A stretch of 7,808 nt of DNA from positions 1 to 7,808 of the forward strand of contig CAKVCJ010000077.1 in the NCBI GenBank assembly GCA_934725655.1, written 5' to 3'. The notes beneath the pieces are model-generated. The model did not search any database. It was not told the DNA's origin and worked only from the letters and a program-made list of their open reading frames with translations. Both the position numbers and the translations under genes were made by a program. The stretch is from an uncultured Brachyspira sp. (lineage in GTDB: Bacteria; Spirochaetota; Brachyspiria; Brachyspirales; Brachyspiraceae). This document shows, piece after piece, positions 1 through 5,689 of this stretch. Positions within the stretch are counted from its first letter, which is position 1; each line of letters opens with the position of its first letter.

Positions 1-418
1 AGTTTCCGCCTAAAGCTATTTTTACTCCGCCGCCAACTCCAAGCATAAAACCAGATATAGTAGATTCTAAATATCCGCCCACAAGTATGCTGTCAAATAA
101 ATTAGCATATTTTCTCTTAATATTGTAATCTATAAAGCTAAAAGCATCTCTATGATATCCAAAATCAATACCAAGCGTTATAGCCGATGGTGTTCTTGAG
201 CTAAGTATAAAATTATAAGCTGTTTGAAGTATTATGCCGCCTTCAAAATATGATTGACTTTGATAGTCATTTTTATTTACATTTCCGCCATTTTTTTCTA
301 TTTTGTATTCAGGTAAACTGCCTGCTAGGGTTATAATATATCCTAAACTAAAAAAACCCGGGGCGGCAAACAAATTACTCACTGAAAATAAAAATAATAA
401 AATTATGGTTTTTTTCAT
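1..418 (-). CDS. Secreted, probable outer-membrane beta-barrel protein (N-terminal part, runs off the left edge)
   Basis: The reading frame opens at ATG 418 on the minus strand and continues for 139 codons without a stop to base 1, so the C-terminus lies outside the window. The start is supported by AGGAG (complement of 424-428), 5 bases upstream. Residues 1-18 form a classic Sec signal peptide: MKK, a hydrophobic core (IILLFLF), then SNLFA, with likely cleavage before APG. The mature part alternates aromatic/hydrophobic and polar residues with many Gly (GFFSLGYIITLAGS, EGGIILQTAYNFIL, LGIDFGYH, GFMLGVGGGVKIALGG), as expected for amphipathic strands of an outer-membrane barrel. I recognise no specific family. 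Surface exposure is inferred from this pattern. A periplasmic protein remains possible because the C-terminal strand cannot be seen. It is divergent from the GNAT-like gene. Confidence 0.75.
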   Translation of the reverse strand, partial: MKKTIILLFLFSVSNLFAAPGFFSLGYIITLAGSLPEYKIEKNGGNVNKNDYQSQSYFEGGIILQTAYNFILSSRTPSAITLGIDFGYHRDAFSFIDYNIKRKYANLFDSILVGGYLESTISGFMLGVGGGVKIALGGN

Positions 419-447
419 AAATTCTCCTAAATATTTATTATATTAAT

Positions 448-476
448 AATATATAGCTATTAATTTTTTAAGTCAA
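448..476 (-). promoter_or_regulatory. Sigma70-type promoter of the outer-membrane protein gene
   Basis: On the minus strand the -35 box TTGACT (471-476) is separated by 17 bases from the -10 box TATATT (448-453). Each matches the consensus at 5 of 6 positions. Transcription would begin near 441, giving a leader of about 23 bases before the ATG at 418. Confidence 0.65.
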
Positions 477-495
477 TTAATTATTATATATATTA

Positions 496-515
496 ACAAT
501 ATTTTCCGATATTGT
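496..515. promoter_or_regulatory. 20-bp dyad ACAATAT-N6-ATATTGT, candidate operator
   Basis: A perfect 7-bp inverted repeat with a 6-base spacer (TTTCCG) lies between the divergent outer-membrane and GNAT genes, about 38 bases before the GNAT start codon. Spacing of about two helical half-turns fits a dimeric regulator. I do not recognise it as a known box. The GNAT gene has no convincing promoter nearby; a weak TTAACA (493-498) overlaps the dyad. AT-rich DNA produces such dyads by chance, so this is tentative. Confidence 0.3.
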
Positions 516-539
516 AAGAGCGAGATTTTTTATATTTTT

Positions 540-545
540 GGGAGA
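540..545 (+). promoter_or_regulatory. Ribosome binding site that sets the GNAT-protein start
   Basis: GGGAGA sits 8 bases (counted from GGAG) before the ATG at 553. It overlaps an in-frame TTG at 538, which therefore cannot be the initiation codon. Confidence 0.75.
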
Positions 546-552
546 ATTTTAT

Positions 553-1044
553 ATGCCTGTTTTAACAATAGATCATGAAGAATATCCTTCAGTAATTGTT
601 ATTGAATATAATAGTTTATACAAAAATGAGTTAATTAATTTTATAAAAAATATTAAGATAAAAGATAATAAAGAAGTTGTATATACTGATAATTTTTTCT
701 ATAAAATAATTAATAATAATAATCAAAATGTAGGCCTTTTAACAATAGATGGCAGAATAGAAGGGTATTATTATGTAGATAAAGATAATATGCTCAAATA
801 TATATATATAAGTTTCCCATATAGAAGGGGCGGTTTTGGTAAACTTCTTCTTTTGCATGCTATAAAGCTTCATCCCGATATCACATTCGATAAAGGAACA
901 AATCAGGGTTATAATAGATTAATAAGTTCGCCATTGTTTGAAGATGCTCTTAAGGGTAATTTATCTTCATTAGATGCTGCAAATAGTATGGATTCATTTG
1001 ATGATTCTGGTTCAAGCAAAGAAGGAGAGCTTACATTATTTTAA
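553..1044 (+). CDS. Divergent GNAT-fold (N-acetyltransferase-like) protein with an acidic tail ending in ELTLF
   Basis: This is a 163-residue protein starting at ATG 553, chosen because GGGAGA at 540-545 is correctly spaced for it and overlaps the in-frame TTG at 538. Residues 84-103 look like strand beta4 and motif A of a GNAT acetyltransferase: YIYIS, then R91-R-G-G-F-G96, matching R/Q-x-x-G-x-G/A, the acetyl-CoA pyrophosphate loop, then a helix (KLLLLHAI). Residues 49-80 would form the preceding beta strands. The motif B region (115-131) is poorly conserved, so substrate and even activity are unknown. Residues 137-158 are Ser/Asp-rich and probably disordered. The last five residues, E159-L-T-L-F163, resemble the bacterial sliding-clamp binding pentapeptide QL[SD]LF. 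The stop codon overlaps the start region of the downstream lipoprotein gene, suggesting coupled translation. The GNAT call is inferred from one motif plus the predicted fold order. Confidence 0.6.
   Translation: MPVLTIDHEEYPSVIVIEYNSLYKNELINFIKNIKIKDNKEVVYTDNFFYKIINNNNQNVGLLTIDGRIEGYYYVDKDNMLKYIYISFPYRRGGFGKLLLLHAIKLHPDITFDKGTNQGYNRLISSPLFEDALKGNLSSLDAANSMDSFDDSGSSKEGELTLF
1022..1027 (+). promoter_or_regulatory. Ribosome binding site pointing to a non-AUG start
   Basis: AAGGAG lies inside the end of the GNAT gene. Codons within a normal 5-12 base distance and in frame with the lipoprotein are ATT 1035 and ATT 1038. The nearest in-frame TTG (1059) is 31 bases away. Confidence 0.55.
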
Positions 1045-1415
1045 AAAAGATTATAATATTGATTTCTCTAATTGTTATTTCTTGCAAACATAGTATGGTT
1101 TTTGTGCAGGAAGATTCCAAAAAAGAAGAAAAGATAAAAGTATACAAACTTATCAATATGAATATTACTATAAGTATTGATAAAAATAAAATATATGGGA
1201 AATCTTCAGTTAATGAATATTGGGCAGACTGCAAGATAGAAAATGATAAAATTTCGATATCTATGATAAATACAACAAGAAAAACTTCTGATGTAAAAAA
1301 AAGAAATGCAGAGGGAGAATATTTGTCTATTCTTCAGACAGCTTATTCTTTTAGTATCACAAATAATATATTAAAAATATATACAACATTCAGAGATGAA
1401 CCTTTAATATATTAA
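1038..1415 (+). CDS. Small META-domain (HslJ/DUF306-like) lipoprotein, apparent non-AUG start
   Basis: The frame gives LKKIIILISLIVIS-C, a textbook lipoprotein signal (two Lys, hydrophobic core, lipobox V-I-S-C) with the lipid-modified Cys encoded at 1083-1085. About 110 mature residues follow. The mature part has the META-domain order: I-x-G-x-S-x-x-N-x-Y (KIYGKSSVNEYWA), a short strand (KISISMINTT), E-x-x-Y-L-x-x-L (EGEYLSILQTAYSF), then ITNNILKIY. Such domains occur in HslJ and in many secreted or envelope lipoproteins; their biochemical role is unsettled. No ATG, GTG or TTG lies between the upstream in-frame stop (1002) and TTG 1059. Starting at 1059 would remove both lysines and leave only eight residues before the Cys. 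I therefore place the start at ATT 1038 (ATT 1035 is also possible), overlapping the GNAT stop codon at 1042. A sequencing error or recent loss of the ATG is an alternative. Confidence 0.65.
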   Translation: MLKKIIILISLIVISCKHSMVFVQEDSKKEEKIKVYKLINMNITISIDKNKIYGKSSVNEYWADCKIENDKISISMINTTRKTSDVKKRNAEGEYLSILQTAYSFSITNNILKIYTTFRDEPLIY

Positions 1416-1443
1416 GAGATAGTATAATATTTATTAAAAGTTA

Positions 1444-1471
1444 TTGATAAATATAATTAGTATGTTATAAT
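1444..1471 (+). promoter_or_regulatory. ackA promoter, extended -10 type
   Basis: TTGATA (1444-1449), a 16-base spacer and TATAAT (1466-1471, perfect consensus), preceded by TGT (1463-1465) as an extended -10 element. Transcription would start near 1478, giving a leader of about 26 bases. This makes ackA independent of the upstream GNAT/lipoprotein pair. Confidence 0.75.
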
Positions 1472-1503
1472 GACTGAATTATAAATAATAATGGAGTTAT
1501 TTT

Positions 1504-2694
1504 ATGAATGTATTAGTGATAAATTCTGGTAGTTCTAGTATTAAATATCAATTATTTTCTATGCCTGAAGCAAAAGTATTAGCAAAAGGTCTATTAGAAA
1601 AAATAGGCGAAGAAATAAGTGCTTTAAAACACACAGCAGTAGAAAAAGGCAAAGAAAAAAAGATAGAACAAAAAGTTCCTGATCATAAAGCAGGTATGAG
1701 TTTAATTTTCTCTCTTTTAACAGATAAAGAAGTAGGTGTAATATCTGATATGAGTGAAATATCTGGAGTAGGACATAGAGTAGTACATGGCGGAGAAGCA
1801 TTCAGCAAAAGTACTTTAATAACAGATGAAGCTATAAAAGCTATAGAAGCTTGCTGCGATATTGCTCCTTTACATAACCCAGCAGGTTTACAGGGTATAA
1901 GTGCTTGTAAAGAAATATTAAAAGATGTAAAAATGGTAGGTGTTTTTGACACTAGTTTCCATCAAACTATACCTGATTATGCTTATATGTATGCAGTGCC
2001 TCATGAATGGTATGATAAATATAAAGTTCGCCGTTATGGTTTCCATGGTACTTCTCATAAGTATGTTTATGGAGAGTTTTGCAAAGTAACTAATAAACCT
2101 AATGCTAATGTTATAGTTTGTCATTTAGGTAATGGTGCTAGTGTTACTGCTGTAAAGAATGGAGAATCTGTTGATACGAGTATGGGATTAACTCCATTAG
2201 AAGGTTTGGTAATGGGCACTAGATCTGGTGATATGGATCCTGCTGTTGTTACTTTTATGATGAATAAAGAAAACTTATCTGCTAAAGAAATTGACAATAT
2301 TATAAACAAAAAAAGCGGACTTTTAGGAGTTTCTGGTATTAGCAATGATATGAGAAACTTGGAAGAAGCTGCTAAAACCAACCCTAAGGCTGAACTTGCT
2401 ATAAAGATGTTCTGTTATAGGGTAAAAAAATATATAGGTTCTTATATGGCTGTACTTGGACATCTTGACGGTATAGTATTTACTGGAGGTATAGGTGAGA
2501 ATTCTGCTTATATTAGAGGAAGAATACTTGAAGGTTTAGATGAGCTTGGTATTAAATGCGATGCTGACAAAAATGCTAAAGCTAGAGGATGTGCTAATTT
2601 TGAAAAAGATGGGGCTGCTATTAAGCTTTATGTTATAGCTACAGATGAAGAAAAAGCTATAGCAATGGACACTTACAATATCGCTTTAAAATAA
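1504..2694 (+). CDS. ackA: Acetate kinase
   Basis: AckA interconverts acetyl phosphate + ADP and acetate + ATP in the cytoplasm. In a fermenter it provides substrate-level ATP and sets the acetyl-phosphate level. The 396-residue length is typical of the family. The sequence shows the N-terminal signature VLVINSGSSSIKYQLF (N7), GHRVVHGGE with R92, FDTSFH with D149, GFHGTSH with H181, the nucleotide-phosphate loop HLGNGAS (207-213), MGTRSGDMDP with R240, FTGGIGENS (326-334), and the C-terminal TDEE with E382. These correspond to the catalytic Asn, Arg, Asp, His, Arg and Glu described for the Methanosarcina enzyme. GGAG (1493-1496) is 7 bases before the ATG. No phosphotransacetylase gene is adjacent, so pta must be elsewhere or replaced. 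The gene has its own promoter and a hairpin terminator. Confidence 0.97.
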   Translation: MNVLVINSGSSSIKYQLFSMPEAKVLAKGLLEKIGEEISALKHTAVEKGKEKKIEQKVPDHKAGMSLIFSLLTDKEVGVISDMSEISGVGHRVVHGGEAFSKSTLITDEAIKAIEACCDIAPLHNPAGLQGISACKEILKDVKMVGVFDTSFHQTIPDYAYMYAVPHEWYDKYKVRRYGFHGTSHKYVYGEFCKVTNKPNANVIVCHLGNGASVTAVKNGESVDTSMGLTPLEGLVMGTRSGDMDPAVVTFMMNKENLSAKEIDNIINKKSGLLGVSGISNDMRNLEEAAKTNPKAELAIKMFCYRVKKYIGSYMAVLGHLDGIVFTGGIGENSAYIRGRILEGLDELGIKCDADKNAKARGCANFEKDGAAIKLYVIATDEEKAIAMDTYNIALK

Positions 2695-2710
2695 TAGTAA
2701 ATAAAAAAAG

Positions 2711-2758
2711 TTAAAATAAAAAATAGGGTGTTTAAATAACATCCTATTTTTATTTTAA
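2711..2758. terminator. Bidirectional hairpin terminator between convergent ackA and dut
   Basis: AAAAATAGGGTG (2719-2730) pairs with CATCCTATTTTT (2740-2751): 12 pairs including one G-T wobble, with a 9-base loop. With a one-base bulge, the stem extends to TTAAAATA (2711-2718) and TATTTTAA (2751-2758). The A-rich left flank and T-rich right flank provide U-tracts for transcripts in both directions, so it should end both ackA and the ptsH-gntP-dut operon. Confidence 0.8.
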
Positions 2759-2767
2759 AATTAATAA

Positions 2768-3202
2768 TTATATGTTAGTGCTTCCAAAACCGCCTTCGCC
2801 TCTAATAGAGTCTGAAAGCTCTTCAACTTCTTCAAACTCTGCTTTTTCTACTTTTGCAAATACCATTTGTGCAATCCTATCACCAGCATTAATGGTAAAT
2901 GGTTTATCTGTTAGAGACGCCAATATGATTTTTAATTCTCCTCTATAATCACTATCAATAGTAGCAGGAGAGTTTAAACAAAATATACCATGTTTTAATG
3001 CTAATGAACTTCTGCTTCTAATCTGAGCTTCATAACCATCAGGTATTTCTATATATAATCCTGTAGGCACTAAAACTATATCATTTTTGTTTAATGTAAT
3101 AGGAGCATCTATATTAGCATGCAAATCTAAACCTGAAGCTCCGAGCGTCTGATATTTTGGAAGAGGATTTTTTGATTTATTGATTACTTTTATTTTTAAC
3201 AT
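2768..3202 (-). CDS. dut: Deoxyuridine triphosphatase (dUTPase), trimeric family
   Basis: Dut hydrolyses dUTP to dUMP and diphosphate, keeping uracil out of DNA and supplying dUMP for thymidylate synthesis. The 144-residue protein has all five conserved motifs in order: I, ASGLDLHA (22-29); II, RSSLALKHG (64-72); III, TIDSDYRGE (81-89), including the catalytic Asp D83 and the uracil-stacking Tyr Y86; IV, GDRIAQMVF (107-115); V, the P-loop-like RGEGGFGST (134-142). In motif III the residue before TID is Ala80, where the family usually has Gly. The start at 3202 is supported by GAAGG (complement of 3208-3212). It is the last gene of a leftward operon, 17 bases after gntP, and is followed by the hairpin at 2711-2758. 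Cytoplasmic. Confidence 0.96.
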   Translation of the reverse strand: MLKIKVINKSKNPLPKYQTLGASGLDLHANIDAPITLNKNDIVLVPTGLYIEIPDGYEAQIRSRSSLALKHGIFCLNSPATIDSDYRGELKIILASLTDKPFTINAGDRIAQMVFAKVEKAEFEEVEELSDSIRGEGGFGSTNI

Positions 3203-3219
3203 TTCTACCTTCTTTATAT

Positions 3220-4605
3220 TTATTTTAATAAAAATGAGAGCATCATAATAATAATTAAAGCAGTAGCTCCTTGAACTATAGTAGCTAAAGTTCTTGCTTT
3301 ATATGCATCTTGAACAGTTAATCCAGATAATTCTACTACCACCCAAAAATAGCTGTCATTAATATGAGAAAATACCATAGAACCAGCCCCTATAGACATC
3401 AATACTAAAACTTGCGATATTGGAGTAGTGTATCCTAATGTATTAAGCAACGGAGCAAATAAACTAGCAACCGTAACAACAGATATAGTTGAAGAGCCTA
3501 AAGAAATTTTTAAAATAGAAGCAAGTAAAAAAGGAAGCACTAACCCTAAATTTACAGAAGCAAATACATCTCCAAGTTCAAATATAATATTTGTAAGCTC
3601 AGTGGATTTTAAAACTTCAGCAAAAGCTCCGCTAGCCCCAACTAAAACCAATATATTTCCTGAATCTCTTACTCCATCACCAATCCACATATACATTTCA
3701 TCTCTATTAAAATGATGCATAAGCAAGAGTGAAAATAAAAATCCTATAAATAATGCCATAGTAGGCTCGCCAAGAAATATAAATATATTCTTTATAAAAC
3801 TATCTTCATCTAAGTGCAAAGAATTGAATCTCACTATAGAGCCTATAGACATAAGCATAATAGGTACAAATATAGGCGCAAATGATTTGAATGCTGAAGG
3901 AAGCTTTTCCATATCATCAATAACACTTTCATAACTGTATGTATTTTTTTTGTAATCATTTTTTTTTACATATTTTGATATAAATATTCCATATACAGCT
4001 CCAGCCAATGAAGTAGGTATTGCTACAATAAGCCCTATTGCTATAACAGTAAATAGATGCTCTTGCAAATTAAAAAGATTAATAACAGCAACAGGCCCTG
4101 GGGTAGGAGGTATTAAAGCATGAGAAGCATATAAACCTGTTGACAACGCCACAGATAATGCTACAGGCGAAGCCCCGCTTTTTTTGGCTAATGCTTTTCT
4201 TAATGGTGTTAATATTAAATATCCTGAATCACAAAATACTGGGATAGAAACTATAAAACCTAATATATTCATAGCAAGAGCAGGATGCGATTTACCTACT
4301 ATCTTTAAAATTATCTCACCGAGTTTATATGTGGCTCCTGACATCTCTAATATATTACCAATAATACTTCCCAATATTATTATAACGCCTACACTTCCTA
4401 AAGCGTTTCCAAAACCCTTACTTATTAAAGAAGCTATTTCATTTATATAATGAGGATTTCTATTTGAAGGCACATGTAAAGTAAATGATAAAAATATAGC
4501 AACCATTAGCATTGCTATAAAAGGATGTACTTTGAATTTGATAGTAAGAATCATAACTATAATTATAGAAATTACAAGCATAGTTATTATTGAGTAGCTA
4601 ATCAT
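3220..4605 (-). CDS. GntP-family sugar-acid:H+ symporter (gluconate permease-like)
   Basis: This is a 461-residue inner-membrane transporter with about 12 or more hydrophobic segments spanning the whole length. GntP-family signatures are KVHPFIAMLMVAI (25-37), an N-terminal repeat with ILGSIIG and LEMSG (77-90), PVFCDSGYLIL (122-132), HALIPPTPGPVAV (162-174), GASGAFAEVL (323-332), LGSSTISVVTVA (369-380) and SHINDSYFW (413-421). Known members import gluconate, related sugar acids or D-serine with protons. Substrate cannot be read from the sequence, and no gluconate kinase or dehydratase is in view. The gene lies between ptsH (40-base gap) and dut (17-base gap) on the same strand and shares the ptsH promoter. 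Its ribosome site is weak (AGG, complement of 4613-4615). Linkage to HPr may mean carbon-state control, but that is inference. Confidence 0.9.
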   Translation of the reverse strand: MISYSIITMLVISIIIVMILTIKFKVHPFIAMLMVAIFLSFTLHVPSNRNPHYINEIASLISKGFGNALGSVGVIIILGSIIGNILEMSGATYKLGEIILKIVGKSHPALAMNILGFIVSIPVFCDSGYLILTPLRKALAKKSGASPVALSVALSTGLYASHALIPPTPGPVAVINLFNLQEHLFTVIAIGLIVAIPTSLAGAVYGIFISKYVKKNDYKKNTYSYESVIDDMEKLPSAFKSFAPIFVPIMLMSIGSIVRFNSLHLDEDSFIKNIFIFLGEPTMALFIGFLFSLLLMHHFNRDEMYMWIGDGVRDSGNILVLVGASGAFAEVLKSTELTNIIFELGDVFASVNLGLVLPFLLASILKISLGSSTISVVTVASLFAPLLNTLGYTTPISQVLVLMSIGAGSMVFSHINDSYFWVVVELSGLTVQDAYKARTLATIVQGATALIIIMMLSFLLK

Positions 4606-4645
4606 TTTACAACCTAAAAGTATTTATTTTGATTGAATATTTTAT

Positions 4646-4960
4646 TTATTCTTCTTCCTCAGGAACTTCGGCATTAATATAACCCTCTTCAAAGAAATAT
4701 AAAAGCTCTTTTTCAGCATTCTGAGCAGCTTCTTCCATTCCCTCTTCATATTCAATTTCAAGTATTAGTTTAGCATCGCAAAAAGCACCAAGTCCCATAA
4801 TATTAAATACGCTTTTAGCATCTGCTCTTATACCATTATAAAGCAAAAATATACCCAAATCAGAATATTCTATTTTACTTGCTATTTGTGATAATACTCC
4901 AGCTGGTCTTAAATGCATGCCATTTTTACTTTTAATTGTTACTACATTAGTTAATGTCAT
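4646..4960 (-). CDS. ptsH: HPr-family phosphocarrier protein with extended acidic C-terminus
   Basis: HPr carries phosphate from Enzyme I on a His and, in organisms with HPr kinase, is regulated on a Ser. The sequence shows the His site KNGMHLRPAG (H16, followed by the conserved Arg18 and Pro19) and the Ser site ADAKSVFNIMGLG (S50), so both phosphorylation residues are present. The protein is 104 residues against about 85-88 usually. The His-Ser spacing is 34 rather than 31 residues, reflecting a short insertion around 32-40, and the C-terminus ends in an added acidic tail (VPEEEE). It is the first gene of the leftward ptsH-gntP-dut operon, not linked to Enzyme I or any sugar PTS gene. This suggests a regulatory or general role. 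The ribosome site is weak (GTGAG, about 8 bases upstream). A non-PTS HPr-like regulator is the alternative. Confidence 0.9.
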   Translation of the reverse strand: MTLTNVVTIKSKNGMHLRPAGVLSQIASKIEYSDLGIFLLYNGIRADAKSVFNIMGLGAFCDAKLILEIEYEEGMEEAAQNAEKELLYFFEEGYINAEVPEEEE

Positions 4961-4989
4961 TCAATAACTCACTATCTTTATTTTTCTTT

Positions 4990-5017
4990 ATAATAACATA
5001 TATTTAATAATTTTCAA
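4990..5017 (-). promoter_or_regulatory. Promoter of the ptsH-gntP-dut operon
   Basis: On the minus strand: TTGAAA (5012-5017), a 16-base spacer and TATTAT (4990-4995), with TGT (4996-4998) as an extended -10. Predicted transcription start is near 4983, leaving a leader of about 22 bases. It is back to back with the ankyrin-gene promoter, the two -35 boxes being 22 bp apart. Confidence 0.65.
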
Positions 5018-5039
5018 TAATAGATTATCATAAAAAATA

Positions 5040-5067
5040 TTGAGAAAAATTAATATTTTGTTATACT
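5040..5067 (+). promoter_or_regulatory. Promoter of the ankyrin/DUF1232 pair
   Basis: TTGAGA (5040-5045), a 16-base spacer and TATACT (5062-5067), preceded by TGT (5059-5061). Transcription would start near 5074, only about 16 bases before the ATG, so the leader holds little beyond the TGAGG ribosome site (5078-5082). Confidence 0.65.
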
Positions 5068-5089
5068 TATATATTGTTGAGGTTATAAA

Positions 5090-5653
5090 ATGAGAAACTA
5101 TTCGTTGCTATTATTGTTTTTTATATTATTTTCATCAAATTTATATAATATAACTGCTGATGAACAAGGTTTTTTATTTTGGGGCAGTTATGGACATATG
5201 GACAAAGTTAAAGATTATGTCTACAACAAGAATGTGCATATAAATGTACAAGACAATGACGGCAATACTGTTCTTATGAGAATAGCTTCTCTAAAAGCAG
5301 TCACTAAAGAAAATATGCAAGTGGCAGAGTTTCTCATAGATATGAAAGCAGACCTCAATGTAGTAAATAATGACAGACACACAGCTTTAGTTTTGGCAAT
5401 CAATAATAACAATACAGAAATAGCTAAACTTTTTGTAGAGAAAGGTGCTAAACTTGATATAGCCGACAGAAATGGATATACGGCCTTAATGTTGGCAATA
5501 GAGAAGGAAAATGCTGAAATGGTAAAACTTCTAATAAACAAAAGAGCCAATATTTATCTTAAAACCAAAGACGGTAAAACAGCTTCCAGTATAGCAAAAA
5601 ATACAGGAAACTCCCTTATAATAAGAATGCTTGAGATTGCTGAAGCAAGTTAA
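5090..5653 (+). CDS. Secreted ankyrin-repeat protein
   Basis: This is a 187-residue protein with a Sec signal peptide (hydrophobic core at residues 5-16, probable cleavage after NITA, about residue 23), so it acts in the periplasm or outside the cell. The rest is ankyrin repeats: a degenerate first unit (24-52), then units at about 56-88 (DNDGNTVLMRIAS... AEFLIDMKADLN), 95-125 (DRHTALVLAI... AKLFVEKGAKLD), 128-158 (NGYTALMLAIEKENAEMVKLLI) and a shorter capping unit at 161-185 (DGKTASSIAKNTG). Ankyrin repeats bind protein partners; no enzymatic domain is present. The start is supported by TGAGG, 7 bases before the ATG. A 36-base gap with no terminator separates it from the DUF1232-like gene, so the two are probably co-transcribed. 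The binding partner is unknown, and a membrane neighbour in the same transcript is a candidate. Confidence 0.88.
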   Translation: MRNYSLLLLFFILFSSNLYNITADEQGFLFWGSYGHMDKVKDYVYNKNVHINVQDNDGNTVLMRIASLKAVTKENMQVAEFLIDMKADLNVVNNDRHTALVLAINNNNTEIAKLFVEKGAKLDIADRNGYTALMLAIEKENAEMVKLLINKRANIYLKTKDGKTASSIAKNTGNSLIIRMLEIAEAS

Positions 5654-5689
5654 TATTTTTCAATTTTTTCCAAAAATAGAGATTATTTT

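Noticed and set aside
538..552. TTG 538 as the start of the GNAT-like protein
   Set aside because: The codon overlaps the GGGAGA ribosome site that serves ATG 553.
1031..1234. Minus-strand 67-codon frame rich in Ile/Phe over the lipoprotein gene
   Set aside because: It is antisense to the META-domain frame, which has both a lipobox and a domain match.
1427..1454. AT-only dyad ATATTTAT/ATAAATAT as a terminator for the lipoprotein gene
   Set aside because: It has no G-C pairs, no following T-run, and overlaps the ackA -35 box, so it is likely chance.
1416..1503. Possible riboswitch or attenuator before ackA
   Set aside because: The predicted leader is only about 26 bases, too short for either.
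1559..2381. Several 68-89 codon open frames on the minus strand inside ackA
   Set aside because: They are antisense to a full, motif-complete acetate kinase, have no ribosome sites and show low-complexity composition.
3428..4450. Plus-strand open frames inside the GntP permease gene
   Set aside because: They mirror the hydrophobic codons of the real gene and lack ribosome sites or recognisable domains.
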